In this document: positions 22,810-33,567 of the stretch, in pieces
Position numbering within the stretch: position 1 is the first letter of the stretch
Layout of the letters: each line of letters opens with the position of its first letter
DNA from: Rattus norvegicus
Lineage: Eukaryota; Chordata; Mammalia; Rodentia; Muridae
DNA: 64,000 bases
Direction: 5' to 3'
Assembly (NCBI RefSeq): GCF_036323735.1
Contig: NC_086038.1
Location: 22,724,501-22,788,500 of the forward strand
The notes under the pieces: model-generated
Told to the model about the DNA's origin: nothing
The model's input: only the letters and a program-made list of their open reading frames with translations
The model's database searches: none
Position numbers and translations under genes: made by a program

Positions 22810-23521
22810 CCAAAATGCTGGAATTACCCTAGATGCCTAGAACAAATGAAACTCAAGACGGATGATCAAAATGTGAATGCTTCACTCCTTCTTTAAAAGG
22901 GGAACAAGAATACCCTTGGCAGGGAATAGAGAGGCAAAGATTAAAACAGAGACTGAAGGAACACCCATTCAGAGCCTGCCCCACATGTGGCCCATACATA
23001 TACAGCCATCCAATTAGACAAGATGGATGAAGCAAAGAAGTGCAGACCGACAGGAGCCGGATGTAGATCGCTCCTGAGAGACACAGCCAGAATACAGCAA
23101 ATACAGAGGCGAATGCCAGCAGCAAACCACTGAACTGAGAATAGGACCCCTGTTGAAGGAATCAGAGAAAGAACTGAAAGAGCTTGAAGGGGCTCGAGAC
23201 CCCATATGTACAACAATGCCAAGCAACCAGAGCTTCCAGGGACTAAGCCACTACCTAAAACTATACATGGACTTACCCTGGACTCTGACCTCATAGGTAG
23301 CAATGAATATTCTAGTAAGATCACCAGTGGAAGGGGAACCTTGTTCCTGCTAAGACTGAACCCCCAGTGAACGTGATTGTTGGGGGGAGGGCGGCAATGG
23401 GGGGAGGATGGGGAGGGGAACACCCATAAAGAAGGGGAGGGGGAAGGATTGAGGGATGATTGCCCGTAAACCGGGAAAGGGAATAACACTCAAAATGTAT
23501 ATAAGAAATACTCAAGTTAAT
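22810..23521 (+). other. L1 3'UTR with G-rich polypurine tracts
   Basis: Non-coding 3'UTR follows ORF2's TAG. G-rich polypurine blocks at about 23379-23420 and 23430-23458 have several GGGG runs and could form a G-quadruplex. A G-rich polypurine tract is a known feature of rodent L1 3' ends. Minus-strand frames of up to 182 codons (22941-23489) are shadows that recur in other L1 copies. Confidence 0.85.
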
Positions 23522-23524
23522 AAA
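23519..23524 (+). terminator. L1 polyadenylation signal AATAAA
   Basis: AATAAA lies at the very end of the 3'UTR and overlaps the start of the (AAAAC)n tail (23522-23554), the usual arrangement for a retroposed L1. Confidence 0.75.
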
Positions 23525-23554
23525 ACAAAAACAAAACAAAACAAAACAAAAAAC

Positions 23555-23566
23555 CAACTCAACCTT
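23555..23566. repeat. Target-site duplication, right copy, of the young L1
   Basis: CAACTCAACCTT is identical to 17376-17387. Old L1 ORF2 homology resumes immediately after it. Confidence 0.9.
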
Positions 23567-24080
23567 ATACTCAGAATGGCTAAGATCAAAAACTCAGAGC
23601 ACCTGCTTGTGAGGTTGCAGAACAATGGGGGGATATTCCTTCACTTCCTGTGGGATTGCAGACTTGTACAACCATTTTAGAAATCAATTTGGAAGTGTAG
23701 CAAAACATTGGGAGTAGTTATTCCCCAGGACCCAGCTATTCCACAACTTGGCACACATCCAAAAAATGCTCTCTCATCCCACAAGGACACTTGCTCCACT
23801 GTATCCATACCACCTTTATTTGTAACAGTCAGAAACTTGAAAGATCCTAGATGTCCCTCACGTGAAGAATGGATAAAAGAAATGTGTTTCATTTACACAA
23901 TGGAATACTACTCAGCCATTAAAAACAAGGGAATCATGAATTTCGCAGGCAAATGGATAGGACTAGAAATTATCATTCTGAGTGAGGTAACCCAAAGTAC
24001 ATGCATGGTATGTCCTCACTTGTACATGAATATTAACCATAAAGAACAGGATAACCATGCTATAATCAACAGACCCAAAT
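23567..24080 (+). pseudogene. Old L1 ORF2 C-terminal end
   Basis: Continues the old L1 after the young insertion: RMAKIKNSE-like start, remnants of the cysteine-rich tail, then FIYTMEYYSAIKNKG and the terminal region. A 124-codon open frame (23708-24082) is a surviving stretch, but the domain as a whole is broken. Confidence 0.85.
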
Positions 24081-25160
24081 AACAAGTTGGGCCCAAGGGA
24101 GGTTGGTTGAATCTTCCTCAGAATGGGAAACAAAGTAAATTGTAGAGGTCTATGGAAGGAAGGAAGTGGGAGGAAGGAGTGGAATTGAGGGACAATCATA
24201 TGTGGGTGGGAAGAAGAGAGGGAAGGGAGACCTTGGGGAGAGGGAGGGCAGTCTCCAGGACATGTCAGAGACCTGAGATCGGGGAAGCATCAGAGCTCTA
24301 TGGTGACAATTTTAGCTGAGACTCATAGCAGTGGAGGATATGGATCCTGTAATGGCCACTTCCTATAGACAGATATGACTCTCAGAGGAGAGAAATGACA
24401 GCAGCCCACCAACAAAGCCTTCAACCCACATTGTGACCTGCCTATAAGATGTGTAGCCTCAAATTAGTGCAGAGACTAAGGGAATGCCCAACCAACGATT
24501 GCCCCAATTTGAGACCCATCCCATGGTCAAGAACCAATCCCTGACACTATTCATGATATTCTGTTATACTCGCAGACAGGAACCTAGCATAACTGTCCTC
24601 TGAGGTGCAGACTCACACTCAAATATTTGATGGAGCTCAGGAAGTCTTACAGATGAGTTGGGGAAAGGATTGCAGGACCCAAAGAGGACAGGGACTCCAC
24701 AGAAAGACCAACAGGGTCAAATAACCTGGACCCTTGGGGACTCCCAGATATTGAATCACCAACCAAAGAGTGAGCATGGGGAAGACCTAGGTCTCTTACA
24801 CCTGTGTGGATGAGCAGTTTTGTCTTTATGCAGGTCTTCCAACAACTGGAGGTTGTGGAGGAGCTGTCCCTGAGCCCGTTGCCTGCCTGCCTGTGGATCC
24901 TGTGTCATAAATGACGACTTGGCCTGACCTCAGTGGAAGAGCATGTGCCTAGTCCAGCAGCAAATTGATATGTGTGTCTGTGAGGTGGCAGTGGAGTGGG
25001 GACAGAGAGGGTATGGGGGAGTGACATACAGAGAGAGACTTCCCTGCTCAAAAGAGAAGGGGAAGGAGGAATGAGGGAGGCCTTGCACAAGGTGGTGCTG
25101 GGAGAAGAGGAGGGGCTAATATTGGATTGTAAAATTAATAAATACATGACATTTATAGAC
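24081..25160 (+). other. Old L1 3'UTR and tail
   Basis: Purine-rich L1 3'UTR sequence ends with AGGAGGGGCTAATATTGG, ATTAATAAATAC and a weak A-rich end. It is the sense counterpart of the minus-strand Lx 3'UTRs at 1446-2480 and 63140-64000. Confidence 0.8.
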
Positions 25161-27331
25161 AAAGAATAACAAATGCCAGTGTCGATTTAATCAAGATAAT
25201 AGCAAGAACTGAGAATCAATCACGTGGTGCATGAACATAATCATAGTGGGGGACATACATTTTGGGGCTCACTACGACCTCATTAAGTAGTACTTCAGTC
25301 TGCATCCATTTCATCCCAAGCCTCTTCCAAGGAGACTTAGCAGCACACCAAGTGTGGAACCATAGATTTATTACTTCCTTACCAAGTTTACATCATTTCA
25401 ATGATTGTTGCGGAGACTCACGTCAAACACCAGAGATGAAGATAGTCAGTACATTATTATAGGGAGACAACTTAAGTGTTGGAGGATGATTGAAAACGAT
25501 GTACCAAAAGCAGACAAAGTGGCTACAGCCTGATGATTCAGTTGGAAAATCTCTGGCCACCAAGCCTGACATAGTTGGTCTCGATCAGGTTGCATCCTGG
25601 GGAACCAGTGAGTTTATTTGATTACTGACCAAGTGTGGGTGAGGGTTAGTAGGGGAACTTGTGAGGCCTCAAAGTAGTTGCATTGGGAAGTCTGCACTAA
25701 ACTTGGATGATTGAGTCTCCTTAACTGTATACATGGAACCCACTTTTAACCAATCTTGTATAACTTACATCATTGAGGATCTTCCAAAACCCTGAGACCA
25801 GTTAGGGCAATTATACACAAATGGTTAGGAAGAATAGCTAGACCCTTAGCATATAGTCCAATGACCATTCTCAATCCTCCTCTGAAAAGGGATGGCAATA
25901 AGCTTGATTATGATGGATGCTTGCAGTAGGCACAGATGCTTTGTTGAAATGGGGACCATTTTGCCCAGAGGAGCACATTCTATAACAGTTATGTAATGTA
26001 TCTTAATCACAATACCCCAGCAGATACTATGCTGACTTTTCAACAATCATCAGAAAATGGAATGATATTGCCACAGTGATTTAAAGAAAGAAGGCCATGG
26101 TGACTTGATTCCTGAAGGAATGGCTCTGGAAATCTGTTCTAGAACTCACACATTAAAATGACTAATCTATTCATACACACCACTAGAAATTTATAAACTC
26201 TGTATAATAGAGCCACTGTTTCCAATGTGTTTAAGGCTTATAATTAAATGACATTTTTTCCAGCCAATGCAACTGACATCATTTAGAAAAAGATTTTATT
26301 TCAACAGTAAACTTAGGAGAAAATGACATTGACCATGTCACATCTTCTTATACAAAGACCAATGCAGTAATTGCTTTTTAAAATAGATGGTGAGAAAAAC
26401 AATTTGCTTATAAGGGGAGCATATTTTGGCCTTTCTGTGAGCAAACTATTGCTATTACAATACAGTTTCAAGCTCATCTTCAGTGGCTAAGACTTTGGGG
26501 TGGTTTAAAAAAAACATGGTTATTAATTTGGAAAGGTCTAGTAATAAAATATGATAAACAATAAATAAACATTAATAAAATGTTGGAACAGCCAACTCAT
26601 GTGAATTTTAGGCCCTCTATTTTATTGGACTCCACAGAATATTTTATAAACAAATTCACTTTCTCTTTTTGAGTCTGAGCAGTGGCTTGTACTGACACCC
26701 AACTGTTCTGTGGCTCCCTTACATTTGATGAGAAACAAAGCTGAGCAGAATTTAGTTAGACAAATGGTTATTATGATACAAAATATGGTTTGCTATGACA
26801 GGGTAACATGATTCATTGTGTTTTCCTATTTTGAATTCACAGGGGGATGCTGAACATCTCCGAATATAAACATGGAAACCTTCCATAACATCTGCTGCTA
26901 ATTTCTGCCAGCTGAAAAGTGATAATGATGATGAATACTTTTGTTGATGATGTGGATACATTGGTCTAACTAAATTAACTTGCAGACTCAGGGCATCTAA
27001 TTGAAAACACATGATTTGTGCTATCACCTGGTTGGCTTTATGTGTACTTACATTTTGGTTCCAATAGGTTTAACTTTAAAAAGCTAAAAGGATAAAATAA
27101 ATGAGAAACTTGGTAGAATGCAAGGTTGAAAGTAGCTTTCTTATTTGATCATCATCAAATATTTTTGAAAGCAAACTTTGATTGAAATTAATACACTTAA
27201 GATACTAACTTCCAATTACTGATGAAAGGGGAAGAACTAAGGTGTTCAATTAGCCTGAAACTTCTTACTGTTAGCCTGATGAATTTTTATTTATGGAGGG
27301 CAAATACATATATCTTAAGGGTAAGTATACT
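25161..27331. other. No recognised feature
   Basis: AT-rich single-copy-looking DNA. Weak SINE-like words near 25530-25600 (CCACCAAGCCTGACATAGTT) might be a decayed B2/B3 head but are too diverged to call. Open frames are short. Confidence 0.45.
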
Positions 27332-27692
27332 TGCGGTGGATTTTATGAGATTGACCTCTATGAGGTCATATATTTGAAGAATTTGTTCCTCCTTGTTTTG
27401 GGAAAGTTTAGGAGGTATGCGGTTGTTGGAGAACGTGTGTCACAGGGGCTTGGGCTTAGAGATTTCAAGAGCCCACCTTACACCCAAGCATGCTTTCTGT
27501 CTTCTTGCTTGATGCCTGAATATTCGGGTTAAAGCTCTCATATTTTTCCATTGTCATGCTTGTTTGCTTCCTGCCATGATGATCATGGATTAACCCTCTA
27601 AAACTGAAACACTCCCCCCCAGATTAATGCTCTCTTTGATAAACATTTCCTTAGTCGTGTTGCCTTTTCATAAAGCAGAAGTTAAGATCGAG
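27332..27692 (+). repeat. 5' LTR of the MaLR element
   Basis: The LTR shares with 29141-29563 the words TTAGGAGGTATG versus TTAGAAGGTGAG, GAGATTTCAAGAGCC versus GAGGTTTCAAAGCC, CCTGCCATGATGATCATGGA versus CTTGCCATGATGATCATGGA, and the T-rich end TTAGTCGTGTTGCC. The AT-rich 3' end carries the expected polyadenylation region. Confidence 0.65.
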
Positions 27693-27693
27693 T

Positions 27694-27711
27694 TGGCACC
27701 AGGAATTGGTT
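27694..27711 (+). promoter_or_regulatory. Probable primer-binding site of the MaLR element
   Basis: TGGCACCAGGAATTGG begins with TGG two bases after the 5' LTR, as a site complementary to a tRNA 3' end (CCA) must. ERVL/MaLR elements commonly use a leucine tRNA; that identity is inferred. Confidence 0.45.
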
Positions 27712-28934
27712 ATTGACCATGCTGTTTGTTGGAGGAATATAAAAGACTGCAAATTTGGACAAGAAAAGCAGTTGAATGCCTTAAGGTGGGGTTAATGGGT
27801 TATTCTAGTAGGAACATTGAAGACTGTCATGCTGGGAATATTTGGACTATGCAAGCCTAGTCCATGATGTTCAAAGGTAATGACTATTATCAGCTTGTCT
27901 AGACAATATTCTTGTGATATTTTGGCAAAACATGTGACTGATTTTTCTGCTTGTTCAAAAAAAAATCTACAAAGCTAAATTAAAGAGTTTTGGGTTAATG
28001 TTATTGGCAGAGGAGAGTTAAAGACAGCCAAGTATTAAAAGTGTTATATGGTTATTAGTGATCATTCTTATGACTATCTACAATAAAAGGGAGCAAGCAT
28101 GGCCAAGAGAAATACAAAGTGTTCTGTTTGAAGAGAAAGAGTTAACCAGGAATTACAATGGCAGAACCAAGTTCTTTTCTTAAGGAGATAAAATGTTTAA
28201 ATAAAGACCTGATTCAAAATGGAGTAAAGAGAGTGGTGCTCCCCGCACAAGGACACACCAGCTAAGCTTCCAACATGGGGAAAGCAATTAAATTAAAACT
28301 TGAGCAGCAAAGGAAATCACCAACAAATTAAAGCTTAGGCAAATTCAAGTCAGGAAGTGGGTCGTATTCCAGCTCTAGCAAGCAGAACAATTTGGCAGCT
28401 TAGGGTGCATGGGTTTGGATTTATAGCCAAGAAGGAAACTGAAACAAAGGGGTTGTGGACTCTCCCTTTGAGTTTAAGGAAAAGTGCTGAGTTCAGACAT
28501 GCAGCAGGAAGAGTCCATGCATGAAGACAAAGACAGGCCATTGATTAAAGCTGTGAAGGTGAAACCTGAATTGCATAGGAGGCTCCAAGTTATTAGAGTT
28601 GCCAGAGCAAGGTGACACCTGCCAAGGAGAAATGCTAAGCAAGTGGGAAATAGCCCAAGAGAGAGAATTACGTTGCAGTCAGCAAAGATGGAATGGTGGA
28701 GCATTTTAAGTTCTTTCACATCAGACATAGAGTTACTCGATTTGGAGTTTGTCCTGTTTCATTGTTGTCGTTTTTGTTATTATTGTTTGCTTTGCTTTGT
28801 TTTCATCTGTTTGTTTTATTTCATTGCTCTTTTTTTGTCTTGATTTGGTTCAGTAGCTCTTTACCATGTCCCTATTCTTCCTTTAGAATGGTGATGTACA
28901 TCTGTGCCACTGTATGTTAGAAGCATGTAGTCTG

Positions 28935-28979
<45 letters not shown>

Positions 28980-29140
28980 CTTACAAGAGTTACAATTAAG
29001 AGATTGCTTTGAGTCTCAAGAGAAACTTTGGATTTTTAAACAATGTTGACAGTAAAGGGCTAGGTGGACTTTTGGAGTGGAATTAAATGTATTTTTATTG
29101 TGACATGTCTGCAAGCCTATGGAGGCCAGGTAGCAAAATA
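27712..29140 (+). other. Non-coding internal region of the MaLR element
   Basis: Purine-rich sequence without long frames, ordered like MaLR internal regions: GTAGGAACATTGAAGACTG near 27808, GTGATATTTTGGCAAAACAT near 27915, TAGCCAAGAAGGAAACTG near 28424, and a T-rich part with a (TTA)n microsatellite near the end. Confidence 0.6.
28936..28979. repeat. (TTA)n microsatellite
   Basis: A pure trinucleotide run of about 14 units in the T-rich part of the MaLR internal region. Confidence 0.95.
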
Positions 29141-29324
29141 TGTTGGTTTGAAGGAGAATGACAACAATAGACTCCTTTGGTTTCAGTTAGTGGAACTGTT
29201 CTGGAAGGATTAGAAGGTGAGGTCCTATTAGAAGAGGTATGTCATTGAAGGTGGACTTGGAGGTTTCAAAGCCTACCCTAGGTTCAGCCATGTCTTCTCT
29301 CTCTCTCTTTCCTCTCTTTCTCTG

Positions 29325-29382
<58 letters not shown>

Positions 29383-29563
29383 CTTGCCAATCAGGATATA
29401 AAGCTCTCAACTATAGCTCCAGGGCCTTCTGTATATTTCTTGCCATGATGATCATGGACAACCTCCCTAAAACTGTAAACAAGTCCTTATTAAATGCTTT
29501 CTTTTATAAAAGTTGCCCTTGGTCGTGATATCTATTCACAGCAATAGAGCAGTAACTAAGGCA
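29141..29563 (+). repeat. 3' LTR of the MaLR element, with CT expansion
   Basis: Begins TGTTGGTTTGAAGG and ends CACAGCAATAGAGCAGTAACT. A CT-rich stretch at 29292-29379 (pure TC from about 29330) lies where the 5' LTR has only a short pyrimidine stretch, and explains the length difference between the LTRs. Confidence 0.65.
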
Positions 29564-30579
29564 CTATCTAAATTATCATTTTAAAATGAGCTAAAATGAA
29601 AAGCTTTGAAATGAATCAAATATAAGATTTTATTTGGTCGAGGAAGATAATTGAAAGTTTTAACTTATTAATAAAGTACTTCTTGGGCAATTTCAATACA
29701 CAACCTGTCACATCTCATGTGTATAGTGAATTCTAGTGACTGTCTTCCCTCCCCTTCTCTTCCTCCATCTCAGTCTTATCAACCATTCTTCTTCCTAATT
29801 GTTCATTTCCCAGATTCATGACTTCTGAATTGTTTATTGAGCCATTTAGTTTAGTGGCCATTAGTGTGAGGCTATCCCCTGAAGCCTATCTTGTGGGGTC
29901 ACTCATGAGGAAACAACTAAATCTAGATGATGATTCAATTGGTGTAGGTCATGAACTACAAAAAGAAGTGCTAGATTTTTTATCTGCTCTCCTAGGTAAG
30001 AAAGCTAGCAAGAACATTGCACCTCTTTTAGTAGGGATGATTTCTATTGTAGCATGTTTGCCTAACAGTTCTTTTATGGATATTAATCTGTGTTAAGGGA
30101 TCATAATGTACTTGCCTGGTGAAAGGCTTTGATTCAAAGCCCTTCTGATTTATTATTTAATCAAACACACAACTCTTATTAAATATCAATTAACTGCATG
30201 TTTGGGTTTATTTTATAGTTCCTCTAACAAATTGAAACAGACACTATTATTCACAGTGAATGTTTTACATCCAATATTTTTTATAATAACATAAATGAAA
30301 AGGTGTTCACAGCACAGTACCAGATGGAAAATGGAAACTTTGAAAGTCAGGAATTCTGCCTTTTAGGAAGGTTTTTTCAAAAGTTCAATGAAACCTCATG
30401 GTAAATTTAATCTTAACGATTACAGTAAGAACAGCAACAAGTTTACATTTTCATTATATACTTTGCTGTCATGTGTGTTTTTCAGCATCTGTGAGTGTTG
30501 GGGGATGTGTATGTGTACAGTACAGTTATATGTATGAGCAGGATGATATATGTGTGCAGCTGTGTGTGGGAGCTGGAGG
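29564..30579. other. No recognised repeat; one weak exon-like segment
   Basis: Mostly AT-rich. At 29814-29995 an open frame is bounded by a pyrimidine tract ending CCCAG and by CCTAG/GTAAG, good acceptor and donor shapes. The frame stays open to 30093 (92 codons from ATG at 29818). No domain is recognised and no neighbouring exon was found, so it is not called a gene. Confidence 0.3.
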
Positions 30580-30841
30580 TTGACTTAAAGTGTCATTTCC
30601 CAGGGACCATCCATCTTATTTCTTAGACACAGTTTCTCACTGAGGCTTGGGTCTAACTAGTAAAACTAGACTGGCTGGCCAGCAAGCTCCAGGGATCAGC
30701 TTGTATCCTCTCCAGCTCTGAGATTACAAGTTGGTGCCACAACATTAAGGGCTTTTGTTGTCGTTTTTCATTTTACATGGGTTCTGGGGATTGACCTCAA
30801 GTCCTCACCTTTATGTGGAAAGCACTTTTACAACTGAACTG

Positions 30842-30842
<1 letters not shown>
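30580..30842 (-). mobile_element. B4 SINE, minus strand
   Basis: Reverse-complement B4 order: a GACACAGTTTCTCACTGAGG region, then AGACTGGCTGGCCAGCAAGC, GAGATTACAAGTTGGTGCCA, and finally ACATGGGTTCTGGGGATTGA with CAACTGAACTG. B4 is a B1-like and ID-like composite of murid rodents. The copy is diverged. Confidence 0.75.

Positions 30843-30892
<50 letters not shown>
30843..30892. repeat. (GT)n microsatellite
   Basis: A pure GT run of about 25 units at the edge of the B4 SINE. Confidence 0.95.
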
Positions 30893-30893
<1 letters not shown>

Positions 30894-30943
30894 CTGTGAT
30901 CATGTTTTCTAAGTTTTTCTAGTATATATAAATGCCCTTGTTC

Positions 30944-31752
30944 GGGTTACAATTGCTGTGACAAAACACCATGATCAAAGCCACTCGGAGGGGGAATGGG
31001 ATTATTTAGTTTATGTTTCCATGTCACAGGTCATCACCAAAGGAAGTCAGGAGAGAAACTCAAAGTCAAGAACTTGGGGGCAACAGCTGACACAGAGGCT
31101 ATGAAGTAATGATGCTAACTGACCATACTGGCTGGTTTTGTGTGTCAACTTGACACAAGCTAGTGTCATCACAGAGATAGAAGTTTCAGTTGAGGAATTG
31201 CTTCATGAGCTACAGCTGTAAGGCCCTTTCTCAATTAGTGATCAATGGGGAGAAACCAGGCCATTGTGAGGAGTTCCATCCCTGGGCTGGTGGTCCTGAG
31301 TTCTATAAGACGACAGGCTGAGCAAGGCAGGAGGAGCAAGTCAATAAGCAAAACTCCTCCTTGATCTCTGCATCATTCTTGTCTCCAGGTTCCAGCCCTG
31401 CTTGAGCTCCTATCCTGACTTCCCCCAGTGATGGACTGTGATCTGGAAGTCTAAGCTGAATAAACCCCTTCCTCCCCAACTTGCTTTTTAGTCATAGTGC
31501 TTTGTCACAGAAATCAAACCCTGATTAGGACAATAACATGGTTTGCTTAAACTTCTTTCTTATAGAACCCAGAACCACCGGTCCATACATGATACTGCCT
31601 AAACTGAGCTGAGACCTCCACTACCAATCACTAATTAGAAAAATTACCTATAGCCAGATATTTTGGAGGGATTTCTTCATTTGAGGTGCCATCCTTTCAG
31701 ATAACTCTAGCTTTCTTCAAATTGACGTAAAACCAGCCAGCACAATGAGTTA
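30944..31752 (-). mobile_element. Rodent medium-reiterated repeat, minus strand, interrupted
   Basis: The left part (30944-31127) contains TGCTGTGACAAAACACCATG and CATCACCAAAGGAAGTCAGG. The right part (31534-31752) contains TTCTTATAGAACCCAGAACC and ends AAACCAGCCAGCACA. Both are in reverse complement of the copy at 31128-31533, which sits in the middle. I recognise this as a common murid repeat but am not sure of its database name. Confidence 0.65.
31128..31533 (+). mobile_element. Same rodent repeat, plus strand, inserted in the reverse copy
   Basis: The complete sense copy runs from CTGGCTGGTTTTGTGTGTCA (with CAACTTGACACAAGCT) to TTGTCACAGAAATCAAACCC. Flanks GACCATA (31121-31127) and GACAATA (about 31530-31536) differ by one base and may be a short target duplication of 7-8 bp. 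Confidence 0.65.
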
Positions 31753-31954
31753 AGCCTATGGTCATTATTTTATAGTTATTCATAAGGTAGACCTATCCCT
31801 GTCCTTTATATGATTCCAAATGTCCTATTACAGCTTCTTCTAGAGAGCTTCTTTTGGATTGCTCAGGAGTTCAAGCAGAGTGGTCTTCAATTATGGACCA
31901 GGGGTTGTCCACCTATTGTGAGACCTTGGCTGGTAATCTAAAAGAAGCTCTCTA

Positions 31955-32570
31955 CAAGAAACTGTCAACTTGACACACCTGGGAAAAAGATATATCAATT
32001 AAGGAGCATTTTGCATCCTTGTCTGTGAGGAACTTTTTAAATTGCTAATTTATGTGGGAGGGCCTGAATTAGCCCATAGTGGGCAGTGCTACTCATAGGT
32101 TCCTGGATCTTTGGTGTACATGAAAGACAGTTAAGCAAGCCAGTAAGCAGTGTTCCTCTGTGTTTTCTCTTTCAGTTTCTGATTCCATATTTCTATCTTG
32201 GCTTTTTTTGGTAATGGTGTTGGTCCAGGAAGAGTTTGTGAACCCAAAAGAACTACCAAGAAGCCAATTCTGATGCACTCACACTAGGGTCTCTCTCTTT
32301 CTTCAAGCTTGAGCTTGTGTCTCTAGTACAATAGAATGGGAGAGTGCATCCTTGGGCAAGTTTCAAGCAAGAGGGGTTACCTAACTTGGAAAGTGGTGCT
32401 AGGTACCGGCCTGGTAGTTAGCTCAAGTTCAACCTTAGGTCAGGTTTTCTAAAAGAGTCTGAACCCAAAAGATCTGGTCTCTCATTGAGCTATAACCTAT
32501 AAGCTGAAATAAGCATTTTTCATTCCAAGTTGATTTTAGTCAGTGGTTGATCACAGTCGTCAAAAAACTA
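31955..32570 (+). mobile_element. Diverged relative of the same repeat family
   Basis: Starts with AACTGTCAACTTGACACACC, then AGCCAGTAAGCAGTGTTCCT, and near the end AAGCTGAAATAAGCATTTTT and TTAGTCAGTGGTTGATCACA. The middle (about 32270-32460) is not explained by the family and may be another insertion. Confidence 0.45.
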
Positions 32571-33236
32571 AACTTGGGCCACCCTGTGATAAACCGTTTC
32601 TTTGTAGTATATTTGTTATAACCACTGTATTTAACTGTCCCTTAAAAATTCAGTTTGGTGATGTCATCTGTTTTTAGCTGCAACCTTGATATTAATTTTA
32701 AACAGGATAGAGCAGCAGCAATCCAAGTGTGGTGTGTTTCTTGTGTTTTCAAATGTCTCACTAGTGTCCCTGAGAAGGTAAGTTACAAAAAATTCATCAT
32801 CTACAAACTTGGAACTTTTGACATTGTCATGATACTGAAAACGAAATTATTCTCTTAATGTTATTGTAAGAATCCATGTTTTTTTAATGTTACCTAAATT
32901 GATTCTTAGTGGAGTGGTGTTGGGGAGGATGATATCAGATATCAGTTACCAAGATAATCCAGTGATTCGTCAGTTTTCTCTTTTCATCTGCTTGCTAACA
33001 TACAAAGTCATCATGGACCTCAGTATAACCAGGACATTTAACTTGAGCCACATTTTAGGTTATCATCAATAAACCAGTTAAAGCTGCAGCAGCCCGAATC
33101 AGGGCATGTATGAATTAGTTTTGCAGAAATAATAAAATGGGGAAGAAAAATCCCAAAATCCAACTGAGCATTCATTTTCAAACTATTTTTCAAGTGTTTG
33201 TGTGCCAATTCTCAATAACTCATTCAAAAATGTCTA
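32571..33236. other. No recognised feature
   Basis: AT-rich sequence. Short frames at 32655-32858 and 32887-33072 have no recognisable motif. Confidence 0.4.
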
Positions 33237-33524
33237 TTATATGTTCTTGGATTTGATTTGTGAGAATTTTATTGGGTATTTTTGCATCAATATTCATAAG
33301 CAAAATTGGTCTGAAGTTTTCTTTTTTGTTGGGTCTTGATCTGGTTTAGGTAACAGAGTAACTGTGGCTTCAGAGAATGAATTGGGGAGTGTTCCTTCTG
33401 TTTCTGTTTGTGGAATAGTTTGAGGAGTATTGGTATTAGTTCTTGGAAGATCTGGTAGAATTAATTCTGTGCTAAAACCATCTGGTCCTGGGCCTCTTTT
33501 TTTTTTTTTTGCACTTCTATTATT

Positions 33525-33567
<43 letters not shown>

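Larger units (their letters stand above)
17388..23554 (+). mobile_element. Young full-length rat-type LINE-1
   Basis: The element is about 6.17 kb and complete in order: 5'UTR, ORF1, a short inter-ORF gap, ORF2, a 3'UTR with G-rich polypurine tracts, AATAAA and an (AAAAC)n tail. It is bounded by a perfect 12-bp target duplication. ORF1 is intact. ORF2 has two nonsense codons and a one-base frameshift, so the copy should not be autonomous, although its RNA and ORF1 protein could still be made. It is inserted in the same orientation within an older L1. Low divergence between its frames and L1 family motifs indicates recent origin. Confidence 0.95.
11900..25160 (+). mobile_element. Old LINE-1 (Lx-like), near full length, hosting later insertions
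   Basis: Plus-strand L1 homology can be followed in order: 5' region, ORF1 remnant (about 12095-13190), ORF2 remnant (about 13255-17387, resuming 23567-24080) and 3'UTR (24081 to about 25160). It is interrupted by a B2 (13697-13887), an antisense L1 patch (about 15390-15889) and a young full-length L1 (17388-23554). Many stops and A-rich expansions show that it is long dead. The exact 5' boundary is uncertain and I did not find its target duplication. Confidence 0.8.
27332..29563 (+). mobile_element. MaLR-type (MT/ORR1-like) LTR retrotransposon with both LTRs
   Basis: Two related terminal sequences face the same way (27332-27692 and 29141-29563), separated by about 1.45 kb. The 5' LTR is followed by a TGGCACCAGG-type primer-binding site, and the internal part resembles the non-coding MaLR internal region. 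There is no gag, pol or env frame, as is normal for this non-autonomous group. The two LTRs are clearly diverged, so the insertion is old. Assignment is from memory of MaLR sequence style, so the subfamily is not given. Confidence 0.65.

Noticed and set aside
22941..23489. 182-codon minus-strand frame in the L1 3'UTR
   Set aside because: It recurs, with changes, wherever the L1 3'UTR occurs and has no domain; it reflects pyrimidine-rich antisense 3'UTR.
29187..29448. Arg/Glu- and Ser/Leu-repeat frames
   Set aside because: Simple-sequence translation of the CT run within the 3' LTR.
27332..29563. Coding endogenous retrovirus
   Set aside because: The region has LTRs and a primer-binding site but no gag, pol or env frame, fitting a non-coding MaLR.
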